A stretch of DNA of 46,899 bases from Faecalibacterium prausnitzii (GTDB lineage: Bacteria; Bacillota; Clostridia; Oscillospirales; Ruminococcaceae). Within the stretch, counting starts at the first letter, position 1; each line of letters starts with the position of its first letter. Under the pieces are notes generated by a model. The model was given only the letters and a program-made list of their open reading frames with translations. It made no database searches and had not been told where the DNA came from. The DNA lies in the NCBI RefSeq assembly GCF_003287405.1, contig NZ_PRLD01000015.1, positions 1-46,899 on the forward strand, in the 5' to 3' direction. The translations under genes and the position numbers were made by a program. Below are positions 22,828-32,812 of the stretch, in pieces.

Positions 22828-24262
22828 AAAACTCAGCCACTCCTTTTTTCCGTTCCAGTACCTCCGCAAAGCGCTGGATATACTCGTTCGGATACTTAAA
22901 ATTGAAGATGCGCTGCATCCGTTTGCCCCCATCGGCCACCAGTTTGGTGCTGCCGCCTGCACCCGCCGAGAGGATGGTCTGGACTTCCTCCATGATATAG
23001 ATATTATAGTAACCTTCGTGACCCGGCTTGCACCAGCCCACGTTTTCCAGATTCTGCAGCGTATTCTTCTGCCGGTAGAGGTAATAGGGGCGGTAGCCCG
23101 CTTCGGCCAGCAAATGGCATTTTTCCAGCATAGCGGCTACGTCTGCGTAGTCGTTCTCCTTCTGGTCCTCAATGACGATGCGGGACGCCCGCTTGAGGGT
23201 AAGGGTGTGGACGGTGATATTCTCCGGCTGCAAGGCAATGGCCTGCCGCAGGCTGTGCTCAAAGCCCTCCACCGTATCCCCGGGCAGACCGGCGATGAGG
23301 TCCATGTTGATATCCTCGTGCCCGGCGCGGCGGGCATCGGCATAGCAATCCAGAATATCCTGTGCCGAGTGCTTACGGCCAATGTTCGCCAGCACCGCGT
23401 CCGAGAAGGTCTGGGGGTTGATGGAGATGCGGGTAGCGCCGTATTCCTTGATGACCGCCAGCTTTTCAGCGTCGGTGCAGTCCGGGCGGCCGGCTTCCAC
23501 AGTATATTCTACGACCTTGGTCAGGTCAAAATTCTCCCGCACGGTGCCCATGAGCTGCCGCAGCTGGGCGGCAGAAAGGCTGGTGGGCGTGCCGCCGCCG
23601 ATGTAGATGCTGCACAAGGTCAGCCCGGCACGCTCGGCCTGCACCCGGATCTCTGCAACCTCTTTGCACAGGCAGTCCACATAGGGCTGCACCAGCTTGC
23701 GGTCGCGGTCCAGATTGCAGCTGACAAAGCTGCAATAGCTGCACCGGGAGGGGCAGAACGGGATGCCGATATACAGGCTGTAGGTCTTGGGGGCGTTGCC
23801 CAGCCGCAGGATCGGCTCCTGCAGGTCGGCAATTTCCTTCGCCATTTCGTATTTTTGCTCCGAGCAATCGAACCGCTGCAAAAAGAAGCGGTCGATCTGT
23901 TCTGCGCTCCACCCGGCGGCGCGCTTGTCGTGGATAAGCCGCACCGGGCGCACACCGGTCATCTTGCCCCAAGGCGGGCGGATGCCCGTCCACTGGCGCA
24001 GCAGGTCATAGGTCAGGCTGGCAAGGGCAAACTCCGGCGTTTCGCCGCCCTGCTCCACCGGCAGCGGCAGCGGGGCTTCCAGCGTTTTGCTCTTTTCTCC
24101 CTGCCGCACCAGCACCCGCAGACCGGTATCGGTCTTTTCAGCCCACAGACAGTCCTCGGCAGGCTCCGGCGGGGTCAGGGTCAGGGGTGCCATGGGGTAA
24201 AACAGGCGGGCAAGGTGTTCCACCTCGTACCCGGAGGGCAGCCCAGTGATATAGATCTTCAT
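22793..24262 (-). CDS. hemZ: HemZ-like radical SAM coproporphyrinogen dehydrogenase
   Basis: A 489-residue radical SAM enzyme of the HemN/HemZ group, annotated as oxygen-independent coproporphyrinogen III oxidase. Cys170, Cys174 and Cys177 (CPSRCSYC) bind the 4Fe-4S cluster. SIYIGGGTPTSLS, EYTVEAGRPD and NMDLIAGLPGDT are typical SAM-barrel motifs. A HemZ-type N-terminal extension of about 160 residues includes RPPWGKMTGVRPVRLIH. Whether it acts in haem synthesis here is open; many HemN-like proteins have other roles. It lies 12 bases downstream of the MBL gene. Confidence 0.9.
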   Translation of the reverse strand: MKIYITGLPSGYEVEHLARLFYPMAPLTLTPPEPAEDCLWAEKTDTGLRVLVRQGEKSKTLEAPLPLPVEQGGETPEFALASLTYDLLRQWTGIRPPWGKMTGVRPVRLIHDKRAAGWSAEQIDRFFLQRFDCSEQKYEMAKEIADLQEPILRLGNAPKTYSLYIGIPFCPSRCSYCSFVSCNLDRDRKLVQPYVDCLCKEVAEIRVQAERAGLTLCSIYIGGGTPTSLSAAQLRQLMGTVRENFDLTKVVEYTVEAGRPDCTDAEKLAVIKEYGATRISINPQTFSDAVLANIGRKHSAQDILDCYADARRAGHEDINMDLIAGLPGDTVEGFEHSLRQAIALQPENITVHTLTLKRASRIVIEDQKENDYADVAAMLEKCHLLAEAGYRPYYLYRQKNTLQNLENVGWCKPGHEGYYNIYIMEEVQTILSAGAGGSTKLVADGGKRMQRIFNFKYPNEYIQRFAEVLERKKGVAEFYDHDLGTETTG

Positions 24263-24274
24263 GTCGTTCTCTCT

Positions 24275-24892
24275 TTAAAAAATGTCGTTGCCGCCGCGCA
24301 GGGCGCTGCGGATATAGTAGTTGTCGTCCAGCTCCGCGCCAAAGGTGGAAAACTCGCCGTGGCCGGGCAGCACCTGTGTTTCGCGGGGGATGGGCAGCTG
24401 TGCCAGCTTGCGCAGGCTGTCTGCCATCTGTGCGCTGCTGCCGCCCTCAAGGTCGGTGCGGCCGATGCTGCCCGCAAACAGCGTATCACCGCAGAACAGA
24501 TGCTCGCCGCACAGCAGCACCACGCTGCCGGGGGTGTGGCCGGGGGTGTGCCACGCGGTAAAGCGCAGCTCGTCCACCGCGATCTGCTCCCCTTCCGTGT
24601 AGCCGCAGTCCGCAGCGGAAAGCGGGTACATCCTGTCTCCGGCAAGGTCTGCTTTTTCACAGTAGAGGGCGGCGTTCCACTCTGCTTTCAGGGCGGCGGC
24701 GCTGCCCACATGGTCGTAGTGGCCGTGGGTGCACAGGATGGTGGTAAGGGTGGCGTTGTGCTGCTTTAAAATTTCGTCGTAGCTGTGCACCTCTGCCGCC
24801 GGGTCGATGACCACGGCATGGCCTGCATCGGAGATGAGCAGAAAGGTGTTGGTATACAGCGGCGGTGCCGCAGGAATGTGAAAACCTTGCAT
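24275..24892 (-). CDS. GloB-like MBL-fold hydrolase
   Basis: A 205-residue zinc hydrolase of the glyoxalase II-like group. The metal motif THGHYDHVG (about 55-63) is followed by HTPGHTPGSVV (His ligand), FCGDTLFAGSIGRTD (bridging Asp) and LPGHGEFS (last His). Small relatives hydrolyse thioesters such as lactoylglutathione or other acyl thiols; the true substrate is not readable. The start at 24892 has AAGGAG five bases ahead; the longer frame would overlap dtd. It follows dtd by two bases, an order common in Clostridia. Confidence 0.88.
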   Translation of the reverse strand: MQGFHIPAAPPLYTNTFLLISDAGHAVVIDPAAEVHSYDEILKQHNATLTTILCTHGHYDHVGSAAALKAEWNAALYCEKADLAGDRMYPLSAADCGYTEGEQIAVDELRFTAWHTPGHTPGSVVLLCGEHLFCGDTLFAGSIGRTDLEGGSSAQMADSLRKLAQLPIPRETQVLPGHGEFSTFGAELDDNYYIRSALRGGNDIF

Positions 24893-24894
24893 GG

Positions 24895-25356
24895 TTACTC
24901 CTTCTTTTTCCACTCGTCGGTATCAATGATGATGGTGCAGGGGCCTTCGTTCACCAGCGACACCTGCATATGGGCACCGAACTCGCCGTGCTGCACGTCC
25001 TTCAGGCCGTGCTTCGCCATCTCGGCAAGGAACAGCTCGTAGGCATCCACCGAGAGCGGCGGCTTTGCAGCCTTGATAAAGCTGGGACGGTAGCCCTTTC
25101 TGGTATCGCCGTAAAGGGTGAACTGGCTGACCACCAGCGCGGAATAGCCCAGATCCCGGGCGCTCAGGTTCAGCTTGCCCTCGGCATCCGGGAAAATGCG
25201 CAGACCCGCGCATTTATCGGCAAGTTTGGGCACGATGTCCAGCGTGTCGGTGTCCCTGACCCCCAGCAGGATCATGATGCCCGGCCCGATGGCGCGGGGC
25301 TCGCCGCCTTCCACCCGCACACTGGCGGAGGATACGGCCTGAATGACTGCTCGCAT
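24895..25356 (-). CDS. dtd: D-aminoacyl-tRNA deacylase
   Basis: A 153-residue dimeric enzyme that frees tRNAs wrongly charged with D-amino acids or glycine. The family's SQFTLYGDTRKGYRPSF (about 78-94) and the C-terminal NEGPCTIIIDT are present. The latter corresponds to the usual N-x-GPVT motif, with Cys in place of Val. Length is standard. It lies 4 bases after relA and 2 before the MBL gene, so translation is likely coupled. Confidence 0.95.
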   Translation of the reverse strand: MRAVIQAVSSASVRVEGGEPRAIGPGIMILLGVRDTDTLDIVPKLADKCAGLRIFPDAEGKLNLSARDLGYSALVVSQFTLYGDTRKGYRPSFIKAAKPPLSVDAYELFLAEMAKHGLKDVQHGEFGAHMQVSLVNEGPCTIIIDTDEWKKKE

Positions 25357-25360
25357 TGCG

Positions 25361-27703
25361 TTAACTCCTTGTCACCTTGAGCACGTCCCGCACCTTGGAA
25401 AGGCGCGCCACCACACGGTTGAGGTGCTCGGTATTGTTGATGCCGATGGTCAGGCTGACCACGGCGCAGTTGTTTTCTACCTGACGGGCGTTCATGGCAT
25501 AGATGGGCACCCGGATATCCGCCAGTGCGCTGAGCACGTCCTGCAGCAGTTCGTTGCGGTTCAGGGCAATGATCTCCAGCCCGGCCTTGTAGCTGTCCTT
25601 GACGCTGTCTGCCCAGTAGGCCTTGACCCAGCGGGGGGCGTTGGATGGATCCTTCATGCTGGCAACGGCGTTGGCACAGGTCTGCTTGTGGATGGAAACA
25701 CCAAAGCCACGGGTGATAAAGCCCACGATGGGGTCGCCGGGCAGCGGGCTGCAGCACTTGGCAAACTTGATGGGGGTGTTATCAAAGCCCTCCACCACCA
25801 CGCCGTCGGTGGCGTGCACGCGGCTCAGGTCTACCTTGGGCAGATCCTCCACCGACTTATTCTCCTCGGCTTCGGCTGCCTTGAGCTTCTGCCACTCTTC
25901 CTTGAGCTTGGGCAGGCAGTTGGCAATGGTCATGCCGCCGTAGCCGATGGCGGCGTACAGCTCCTCGGCGTTGTTCTGGCGCATCCGGCGGGAGCAGCCG
26001 TCGATAAAGGCATCCAGCTGGTCGTCCGGGATGAGGATCATCTCCCGGCGCAGTTCCTTGGACAAGGCGTCCCGTCCCTGCTGGATATTCTCTTCCCGGC
26101 GCATCTTCTTGAACCAGTTGCGGATCTTGCTCTTGGCTTCGCTGGTGCGCACGATCTTGAGCCAGTCGCGGCTGGGGCCTTTATCTGCCGGGCCCAGCAG
26201 CACCTCAATGATCTCGCCGGTAGCCACCACATGGTCGATGGGCACCATGCGGTTGTTCACCTTGCAGCCCACCATGCGGTTGCCCACCGCCGAATGGATG
26301 GCGTAGGCAAAGTCGATGCAGGTAGCGCCGGTGGGCAGGTTGATGACATCGCCCTTGGGGGTAAAGGCGAACACCTCCTCCGGCAGAAGGTCGCTCTTCA
26401 GGTCATGGAGCAGATTGCCGGAATCCTCGCTCAGGCGCTGGTTCTCCAGCAGCTGGCTGACCCATGCCAGACGGTCGTCCAGCTTATCGTGGCCTTCGCG
26501 GCCTTCCTTGTACTTCCAGTGGGCGGCAACGCCGTACTCGGCCTGCTCGTCCATTTTGCGGGTGCGGATCTGCACCTCAAAGGGGATGCCCTCGTGCCCG
26601 ATGACGGTAGTGTGCAGGCTCTGGTAGCCGTTGGGCTTGGGGGTGGAGATATAATCCTTAAAGCGGTTGGGCAGCGGATGGTACATATCGTGGATGAGGC
26701 CAAGGGTGCTGTAGCACTCGGCCAGAGAATCCAGAATGACTCGTACCGCGTAGATATCGTAGATCTCGTCAAAGGACTTGTTCTGCATGATGGTCTTGCG
26801 GTAGATGCCGTAGATGCTCTTGACCCGGCGCTTGATGGTGGCACCCTCGATGCCGCTTTCCACCAGACGGCGCTCGATGACGCCGGACACCTTGATCAAA
26901 AACTCCTCACCGGAGCGCTCGCTGAGCATTCGGCTGATCTCGGAATAGCCCACAGGGTCCAGATAATGCAGGCTGCGGTCCTCCAGCTCTTCCTTGACGT
27001 TCAAAATGCCAAGGCGGTTGGCGATGGGGGCGTACACCTCCATGGTTTCGCGAGCCTTATCGCGGCGCTTCTGCTCCGGCCATGCATCGCCGGTGCGCAT
27101 ATTGTGCAGCCGGTCGCACAGCTTGATGATCATCACACGCACGTCCCGGCTCATAGCCAGCAGCATCTTGCGCAGGTTCTCGGCCTGCAATTCTTCAATA
27201 TTGGAGAACTGGATCTTGGTCAGCTTGGTCACACCGTCCACCAGCAGCGCCACTTCCTCGCCAAAGGCGGCTTTCAGGTCGTCCAGCGTGGTGTGGGTAT
27301 CTTCCACTACGTCATGCAGCAGGGCGGCGGCAATGCTCTCGGAGTCCATGCCCAGATCCAGCACCAGCCGGGCGACTGCCAGCGGGTGGCAGATATAGGG
27401 CTCGCCGCTGCGGCGGCACACGCCGTTATGGGCGTTATTGGCCAGCTCGTAGGCCTTTTGGATCATCTCCATATTGTAAGCCTTGCCGCTGGCCTGAATG
27501 GCCTCGCACAGCTTTTCCCATGTTACGATCTCCGGGCGCACCTCAGAGGGCAGCGCCCCCTCCGGTGCGTCTGCCAGCAGCGCCGTAGCAGCTACGGTGG
27601 CGGTCTCCTGCACCGGCTGGTGCAGATGGGTCTTGGCAGAGTAGCCGTCCTCGTCCCGTACCGGAGCCGGGACCGGGGCAGTATTTTTCTTTCCCTCAGG
27701 CAT
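25361..27703 (-). CDS. relA: Bifunctional (p)ppGpp synthetase/hydrolase RelA/SpoT
   Basis: A 780-residue stringent-response enzyme. An N-terminal extension of about 55 residues, Pro/Ala/Glu-rich, is unusual. The HD hydrolase domain follows with CHPLAVARLVLDLGMDSES and LLHDVVEDTHTT. The synthetase domain has YDIYAVRVIL, HPLPNRFKDYISTPKPNGYQSLH and FEVQIRTRKMD. TGS (VFAFTPKGDVINLPTGATCIDFAYAIHS), a zinc-finger-like CCSPLPGDPIVGFITRGFGVSIH and a C-terminal ACT domain complete the family plan. Both catalytic domains look intact. The ATG immediately follows the recJ stop (TAAATG). Confidence 0.96.
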   Translation of the reverse strand: MPEGKKNTAPVPAPVRDEDGYSAKTHLHQPVQETATVAATALLADAPEGALPSEVRPEIVTWEKLCEAIQASGKAYNMEMIQKAYELANNAHNGVCRRSGEPYICHPLAVARLVLDLGMDSESIAAALLHDVVEDTHTTLDDLKAAFGEEVALLVDGVTKLTKIQFSNIEELQAENLRKMLLAMSRDVRVMIIKLCDRLHNMRTGDAWPEQKRRDKARETMEVYAPIANRLGILNVKEELEDRSLHYLDPVGYSEISRMLSERSGEEFLIKVSGVIERRLVESGIEGATIKRRVKSIYGIYRKTIMQNKSFDEIYDIYAVRVILDSLAECYSTLGLIHDMYHPLPNRFKDYISTPKPNGYQSLHTTVIGHEGIPFEVQIRTRKMDEQAEYGVAAHWKYKEGREGHDKLDDRLAWVSQLLENQRLSEDSGNLLHDLKSDLLPEEVFAFTPKGDVINLPTGATCIDFAYAIHSAVGNRMVGCKVNNRMVPIDHVVATGEIIEVLLGPADKGPSRDWLKIVRTSEAKSKIRNWFKKMRREENIQQGRDALSKELRREMILIPDDQLDAFIDGCSRRMRQNNAEELYAAIGYGGMTIANCLPKLKEEWQKLKAAEAEENKSVEDLPKVDLSRVHATDGVVVEGFDNTPIKFAKCCSPLPGDPIVGFITRGFGVSIHKQTCANAVASMKDPSNAPRWVKAYWADSVKDSYKAGLEIIALNRNELLQDVLSALADIRVPIYAMNARQVENNCAVVSLTIGINNTEHLNRVVARLSKVRDVLKVTRS

Positions 27704-29836
27704 TTATAGTTCCTCCAGACATTTCAGGATGGGGGCATCGCCAAGGTTCTTTTTGCCTGCTGTCGGCACCAGCTCCCAGAACTTTGCCCCGCCTTTTTCC
27801 GCTGCGGTGATCAGCCCCACCTGCTCCAAAGCGGCAACTGCCACCAGCGTTTTGCCGGTCTGCTCCTCGCCCAGCTTTGCGCACAGGGGCTGCAGATCCT
27901 CGGCGTGCCAGCGGCGGGACTGCAATTCCCGGTACACGGCAATGATATCCGTGCGTGCGGGGGCGATCTGTTTCTTTTGTTCATCGGTCAGGGGGGTGCC
28001 CCGGCGCAGTGCCTGCACCAGTGCAGCCTGCCGCGCCAGCTCTGCGCCCAGCCCTGCCGGGTGCAGGTCGATGATGCGGCCGGAAAGCTGCGCGCCCCGG
28101 GCGGACTCGTAGACCGAAAGGTTCAGCGCTGCGTCCACCACATCGCCCAGCGCATAGGGCAGCTGCTCGGCGGGCATCCCGAACCAGACGGCGTACAGGC
28201 AGCTATTGCCCTGCCGCAGCCGCAGACGGCTGTGCCGCCCCTCCGATACCGGGTATACGCCGTCCACCACGGCGCTTTGCAGCAGGAACACCGGGGTGGG
28301 GTTCTCCGCCCCGTAGGGTGCCAGCTGGTCCAGATGCCGCACGCATTCCACCGTGATACGATCCAGATGGATGGCTACATCACAGGTAAGCGGCGGGGTG
28401 TGCAGCACCGGGCACTCCCGGGCAGCCCACTCGTTCAGGCGGCGGCGCAGCTGGGGCAAATTTTCTTCCCGGACGGAAAGTCCCGCCGCCATGGCGTGAC
28501 CGCCGTAGCGCACCAGAAGGTCGGCACAGGAGCCGATGCAGGCGTGCAGGTTGAAGCCCTGCACACTGCGCCCGCTGCCCTTGCCCTCGCCGTGCTCGTC
28601 GATGGTGACCACGATGACCGGGCGTCCGGTGCGTTCCACCAGCCGGGACGCCACGATGCCGATGACGCCGGGATGCCAGTCCCGTCCCCACAGCAGCATG
28701 ATGCGGTCGTCCAGCCGCTCGGGCTGCTGTTCCAGCAGCTCTTCGGCAGCTTTGAAGATCTGCTGCTCGGTCTCCTGCCGGTGGGCATTGATCTCGTTCA
28801 GTTTGTGCGCCAGTTCCTCGGCTCTGTCCGGGTCCTCACAGAGCACCAGCTGCAAAGCGGTAACGGCGTTATCCATGCGGCCTGCCGCGTTGATGCGGGG
28901 CGCGATGGCGTAGCTGATGTTCTCGGCGGTGATGGGCTTGCCCGCAAGGCCGACTTCCTCTAAAAGTGCCCCAAAGCCGGGGCGGTCGGTCTGCTGCAGC
29001 TGCCGCAGCCCGGCTTTGACTAGAGTGCGGTTCTCCCCTACCAGCGGCATCACGTCCGCCACCGTGCCCACAGCGGCAAGGTCGCCGCAGTAATCCAGCA
29101 TTTCCTCCGGCGGGCAGCCGTCCAACGCGGCGCAAAGCTTGAAGGCCACGCCCGCGCCGCACAGACCCTTGAAGGGGCTGTGGTCGTCCTCCCGGCGGGG
29201 GTCCACCACGGCCACCGCCTTGGGCAGAGTCTCCGGCGGCAGATGGTGGTCGGTAATGATCAGATCCATGCCCAGCGAGGCGGCAAACTCGGCTTCCTCC
29301 ACGGCAGAGATGCCGTTATCCACCGTCACGATGAGGGTGCAGCCCTTGTTGTGCATGGACTGGATGGCGTTTTTAGAAAGGCCGTAGCCGTCCCCCTCGC
29401 GGCTGGGCAGCATACACTTGACAGTTGCGCCCATGCCCTTGAGGTGCTGGTACAGCAGGGCGGTGGCGGTCACGCCGTCCACATCGTAATCGCCAAAAAC
29501 CGCGATGGTCTCGCCGTTGTCGATGGCCTGCCAGATGCGCTGACAGGCGGCGTCCATATCGGTCAGCAGGGCGGGGTCGGAAAGCTCCTCCTCCCCTGCC
29601 AGCAAGGTCAGCGCTTCGGCGGGGTCGGTGATGCCCCGGGCGGCAAGGATGCCCGCCAGCAGGGCGTTTTCCTTTTGCTGCGCAGCCAGCACGGCCTTAT
29701 ATTTTTCGTCTGACCACGGCGCTTCGTCCATGGCCTGCTCTTCCAGCTGTGCCGCTGCCTGCTCGGCAATGGCGGCGGTCAGTTCCCGCACAGCGGTGCG
29801 GTCCAGCGGTTTTTGTTCCCAAGCGCGGTAGGTCAT
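27704..29836 (-). CDS. recJ: Single-stranded-DNA exonuclease RecJ
   Basis: A 710-residue 5'-3' ssDNA exonuclease of the DHH family, used in recombination and repair. Motif I is FGDYDVDGVTATALL, followed by TVDNGIS and ITDHHLPPETLP (DHH motif III). The DHHA1 part has RYGGHAMAAGLSV. An OB fold and an extra C-terminal helical domain (after about 570) occur in many clostridial RecJ. Start ATGA overlaps the stop of the XpaC-like gene. Its stop directly abuts relA. Confidence 0.95.
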   Translation of the reverse strand: MTYRAWEQKPLDRTAVRELTAAIAEQAAAQLEEQAMDEAPWSDEKYKAVLAAQQKENALLAGILAARGITDPAEALTLLAGEEELSDPALLTDMDAACQRIWQAIDNGETIAVFGDYDVDGVTATALLYQHLKGMGATVKCMLPSREGDGYGLSKNAIQSMHNKGCTLIVTVDNGISAVEEAEFAASLGMDLIITDHHLPPETLPKAVAVVDPRREDDHSPFKGLCGAGVAFKLCAALDGCPPEEMLDYCGDLAAVGTVADVMPLVGENRTLVKAGLRQLQQTDRPGFGALLEEVGLAGKPITAENISYAIAPRINAAGRMDNAVTALQLVLCEDPDRAEELAHKLNEINAHRQETEQQIFKAAEELLEQQPERLDDRIMLLWGRDWHPGVIGIVASRLVERTGRPVIVVTIDEHGEGKGSGRSVQGFNLHACIGSCADLLVRYGGHAMAAGLSVREENLPQLRRRLNEWAARECPVLHTPPLTCDVAIHLDRITVECVRHLDQLAPYGAENPTPVFLLQSAVVDGVYPVSEGRHSRLRLRQGNSCLYAVWFGMPAEQLPYALGDVVDAALNLSVYESARGAQLSGRIIDLHPAGLGAELARQAALVQALRRGTPLTDEQKKQIAPARTDIIAVYRELQSRRWHAEDLQPLCAKLGEEQTGKTLVAVAALEQVGLITAAEKGGAKFWELVPTAGKKNLGDAPILKCLEEL

Positions 29837-31185
29837 TCAAATTCCCTCCCGGTCAGGCCGTCGTTGGCCAGCATTCCCTGCAAAGCGGCGATCTCGGAAG
29901 AAATATCCATGGCTACGTCCGAAAGCAGATTGTTATACAGGTTCTCATACGCCTGATTCAAGGTATGCAGGATGCCTGCGATATCCCGGCGGATGGTCTC
30001 GGCGTTTTCGCCCTGCTGCCCCTGCACATCGTTATAGGTGTGCAGCAGCTTGAGGGTAGTGGGGATATAATATTCCGCAAAGCGGCGGGTCTTGGGCTGG
30101 CTTTCCGGGTGTGCTTCCAGCCAGTCGCAGATGGCGGTAGTGGTCTTGTGCATCGCCACCAGCTCTTCCCGTGCCTGTGCGTCCTGCATGAGCTGCTGCT
30201 CTTTTTCCAGCACGGCAGCAAAGCGGCGGGCGGTGTCGAGATTGAGCGGAGCATCGCCGGTTTCTGCCTTTTCCGGCTGCGGCTGCGGCGGCACGGCGGC
30301 AGCGGCAGCTTTCTCCTTGGCGGCGCGGTAGTCCTCTGCCGTCAGGTAGAGCGTCTCGGTCTCATCGTCCAGCCATGCGTTCAGCCAGCCCTTATGGATG
30401 TAGCTGCGCAGCTTTTTCAGCGCTTTTTTCTTGGTCTGGTGGGTCTGGTCTGCCAGCATCGAAACAGGCAGGCCCTTATGGTAGTCCACGCTGTCGGCGT
30501 AGTCGGCAAACTGGCCCATCTGTCTGCCCGCCTTCATCCGGGCTGCACCACAGGCCGTCATCCAGCCAAAGCCCGCCGTGGCAAGGCCCAGCACGCTGCT
30601 GACGATGCCCAGCACGTTGTAGGCGGTGTTCATAACGTAGTCCGTGCCCGTCATCAGGATGCCGCCGCCCTCAGTAGCCGACACCACAACGTCACCCAAA
30701 GCAGCCGGCGAAATAGTGCCCAGCCCGATGAGACAGCCCAGCGTCCCCAGCCCGAAGATCACCGCAAAGGTGATGCCCACAGCCAGCAGGGTGCAGCCTG
30801 CGCTATGGCGTTTTTTTGCGCTGATACGGATACTTTCCACCGGGGTCGGCTCCGGCTTTGCAAAGATCTGCCGGAACCAGCCGGGCATCCCGGCGGGGTC
30901 GGCATCCGCAGCACCTTCGTCAGAGGGCTGCTTTGCGTCCCCATAGGGATAACCTCTGCGCCCCTGCCGGAAAGCTTTTGCGGCCTCCCCGATGCCGTAG
31001 TTGGCTGCATGAACAGCTGCCTTGCCCACATCCCACGCCCGGTCACCGATGTCCATGCCCCTGCCCTCAAAGCCGTGGGCAAAGGCATCGGTCATGGTAT
31101 CGCCAAAGGCGCGCAGCTGATCTTCCAGCTCCTGCTGCACCTGCCGGCCTTCGTTATTTCGGTTATCGTTTTCACGATCGTACAT
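29833..31185 (-). CDS. XpaC-like membrane protein
   Basis: A 450-residue protein. Residues 1-115 are charged and soluble. Two hydrophobic stretches (about 128-168 and 180-215) cross the membrane or anchor it. The rest is helical and ends YIPTTLKLLHTYNDV with a long C-terminal helix bundle (IRRDIAGILHTLNQAYENLYNNLLSD). That tail resembles the '5-bromo-4-chloroindolyl phosphate hydrolysis' XpaC family, often linked with TelA/tellurite genes; the enzyme name is historical and activity is unproved. The start at ATG 31185 avoids overlap with the FAD gene; a TTG just upstream is an alternative. Confidence 0.65.
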   Translation of the reverse strand: MYDRENDNRNNEGRQVQQELEDQLRAFGDTMTDAFAHGFEGRGMDIGDRAWDVGKAAVHAANYGIGEAAKAFRQGRRGYPYGDAKQPSDEGAADADPAGMPGWFRQIFAKPEPTPVESIRISAKKRHSAGCTLLAVGITFAVIFGLGTLGCLIGLGTISPAALGDVVVSATEGGGILMTGTDYVMNTAYNVLGIVSSVLGLATAGFGWMTACGAARMKAGRQMGQFADYADSVDYHKGLPVSMLADQTHQTKKKALKKLRSYIHKGWLNAWLDDETETLYLTAEDYRAAKEKAAAAAVPPQPQPEKAETGDAPLNLDTARRFAAVLEKEQQLMQDAQAREELVAMHKTTTAICDWLEAHPESQPKTRRFAEYYIPTTLKLLHTYNDVQGQQGENAETIRRDIAGILHTLNQAYENLYNNLLSDVAMDISSEIAALQGMLANDGLTGREFE

Positions 31186-31195
31186 CAAAATTTTC

Positions 31196-32791
31196 TCACC
31201 CTTCTGCCGGTGCATACCGGCTGATGATGGCACGTGCTACCCGCAGGCCATCTACGGCAGCGCTCATAATGCCGCCCGCATATCCCGCACCCTCGCCGCA
31301 GGGGTAAAGCCCTGCCAGCTGGGTGCACACAAGATCCTCTTCCCGCTTGAGCCGCACCGGGCTGCTGGTGCGGGTCTCAAGGCCGGTGAGGATGGCGTCC
31401 GGCGCGGTGTAGCCCGCGATCTTGCGCTCGTAGGCGCGCAGACCCGCCCGCAGGGTGTCCGCCAATTCCCCGGGCAGCAGTGCGCCCAGGTCTGCGGCAG
31501 TCACGCCGCGGTCGTAGGTGGGCTGCACGCTGCCGATGCGCAGCTGCCCGCGCCCTTCCAGAAAGCTTTGCACGTTCTCTGCCGGGGCGGCGTAAGCCCC
31601 GGCGGCACGGCCGGCGGCGTAGGCTTTTGCTTCCAGCTCCCGCTGAAAAGCGATGGCGCGGCGGGGGTCATTGGCAAAATCTGCCCCGCCTACGCTGACC
31701 ACCACCGCCGCGTTGGCGTTTTTGCCGCTGCGGGCATGGTAGCTCATGCCGTTGGTCACAACACGCTCTTCCTCACTGGCGGAAGCCACCACCTGACCGC
31801 CGGGGCACATACAGAAGGTGTACACGCACCGGTCGCCAACGTGCTGGGAGAGCTGGTACTCGCCCCGGGGCAGCGCCGGATGCCCGGCGGCTTCGTGGTA
31901 CAGGCTTTTTTCGATCTCGGTTTGCAGGTGCTCGGCGCGGAAACCCACGCTGAAAGGCTTGCACTCCAGCACAAGGCCGCTGTCCATCAGCATACTGAAG
32001 GTATCCCGTGCCGAGTGTCCCACTGCAAACACCAGCGTCTCACAGGCAAAGCTGCCATTTGTAGTAGTGATGCCCACAAGCCGGCCGTTTTTGCGCTCCA
32101 GCCCGGTAAGGGCGGTGTTGAAGTGCACCTCGCCGCCCAGAGACTCGATCTCCTTGCGGATGGAGGTGATGACGCCGCGCAGCAGGTCGGTGCCCATATG
32201 GGGCTTTTGCTTCCACGCGATCTCTGCCGGGGCACCGTGCTGCAAAAACACCTCGGTGACAAAATCACACAGTTCATCCCCGATGCGGGTGGTCAGCTTG
32301 CCATCCGAGAAAGTGCCCGCGCCGCCCTCGCCGAACTGGATGTTGGCGTTGGGGTCCAGCTGACCGGTGGCGGAAAAGTGCTCCACCGCCTGCACACGGG
32401 CATCCAGCGCGGGGCCGCGTTCCAGCACGATGGGGCGGTAGCCCTGCCGTGCCAGCAGCAGAGCGGCAAACAGCCCCGCCGGGCCCAGTCCGCACACCAC
32501 AGGGCGGTGCGCAAGCGGCTGGGTGCCCGCGTGCAGGGTAAAGTCTGCCCGGCGGTGCAGGGCGGCGTCCGGGCAGCGCGCCGCAAGGGCGGCTTCCTCC
32601 CCGGGCTGCCTGAGGGTGACCGCCACGGTATACACCAGCTTGGGCTGGCCGTGGCGGGCATCCACCGAAAGCTTTGCCACGCCGATGTGCTCTACCTTGC
32701 TGCGGGGCACCCGCAGGGTGTGCAGCGCCTTTTCAAATGCCTGCGGCTCTCCTGCAGAGAGGGGCAGACGGATGTTGCGAACCAGAATCAT
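31196..32791 (-). CDS. FAD-dependent oxidoreductase (COG2509-type)
   Basis: A 531-residue flavoprotein. A small N-terminal domain (1-95) precedes the dinucleotide-binding VCGLGPAGLFAALLLARQGYRPIVLERG (about 98-125). ANIQFGEGGAGTFSDGKLTTRI, VFAVGHSARDTF and the Cys-bearing CVYTFCMCPGGQVVASAS follow. GLYPCGEGAGYAGGIMSAAVDG holds the second FAD contact. The layout matches the group annotated as NAD(P)/FAD-dependent oxidoreductase/uncharacterised FAD-dependent dehydrogenase. The substrate is unknown. It lies between cdaR and xpaC with gaps of 21 and 10 bases. Confidence 0.9.
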   Translation of the reverse strand: MILVRNIRLPLSAGEPQAFEKALHTLRVPRSKVEHIGVAKLSVDARHGQPKLVYTVAVTLRQPGEEAALAARCPDAALHRRADFTLHAGTQPLAHRPVVCGLGPAGLFAALLLARQGYRPIVLERGPALDARVQAVEHFSATGQLDPNANIQFGEGGAGTFSDGKLTTRIGDELCDFVTEVFLQHGAPAEIAWKQKPHMGTDLLRGVITSIRKEIESLGGEVHFNTALTGLERKNGRLVGITTTNGSFACETLVFAVGHSARDTFSMLMDSGLVLECKPFSVGFRAEHLQTEIEKSLYHEAAGHPALPRGEYQLSQHVGDRCVYTFCMCPGGQVVASASEEERVVTNGMSYHARSGKNANAAVVVSVGGADFANDPRRAIAFQRELEAKAYAAGRAAGAYAAPAENVQSFLEGRGQLRIGSVQPTYDRGVTAADLGALLPGELADTLRAGLRAYERKIAGYTAPDAILTGLETRTSSPVRLKREEDLVCTQLAGLYPCGEGAGYAGGIMSAAVDGLRVARAIISRYAPAEG

Positions 32792-32812
32792 TTGTTGTGT
32801 TATCCTTTTACT

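Noticed and set aside
25343-27709. A 788-codon rightward frame opposite relA
   Set aside because: Composition (Val/His/Gln/Gly repeats) is that of an antisense frame; relA motifs are complete on the other strand.
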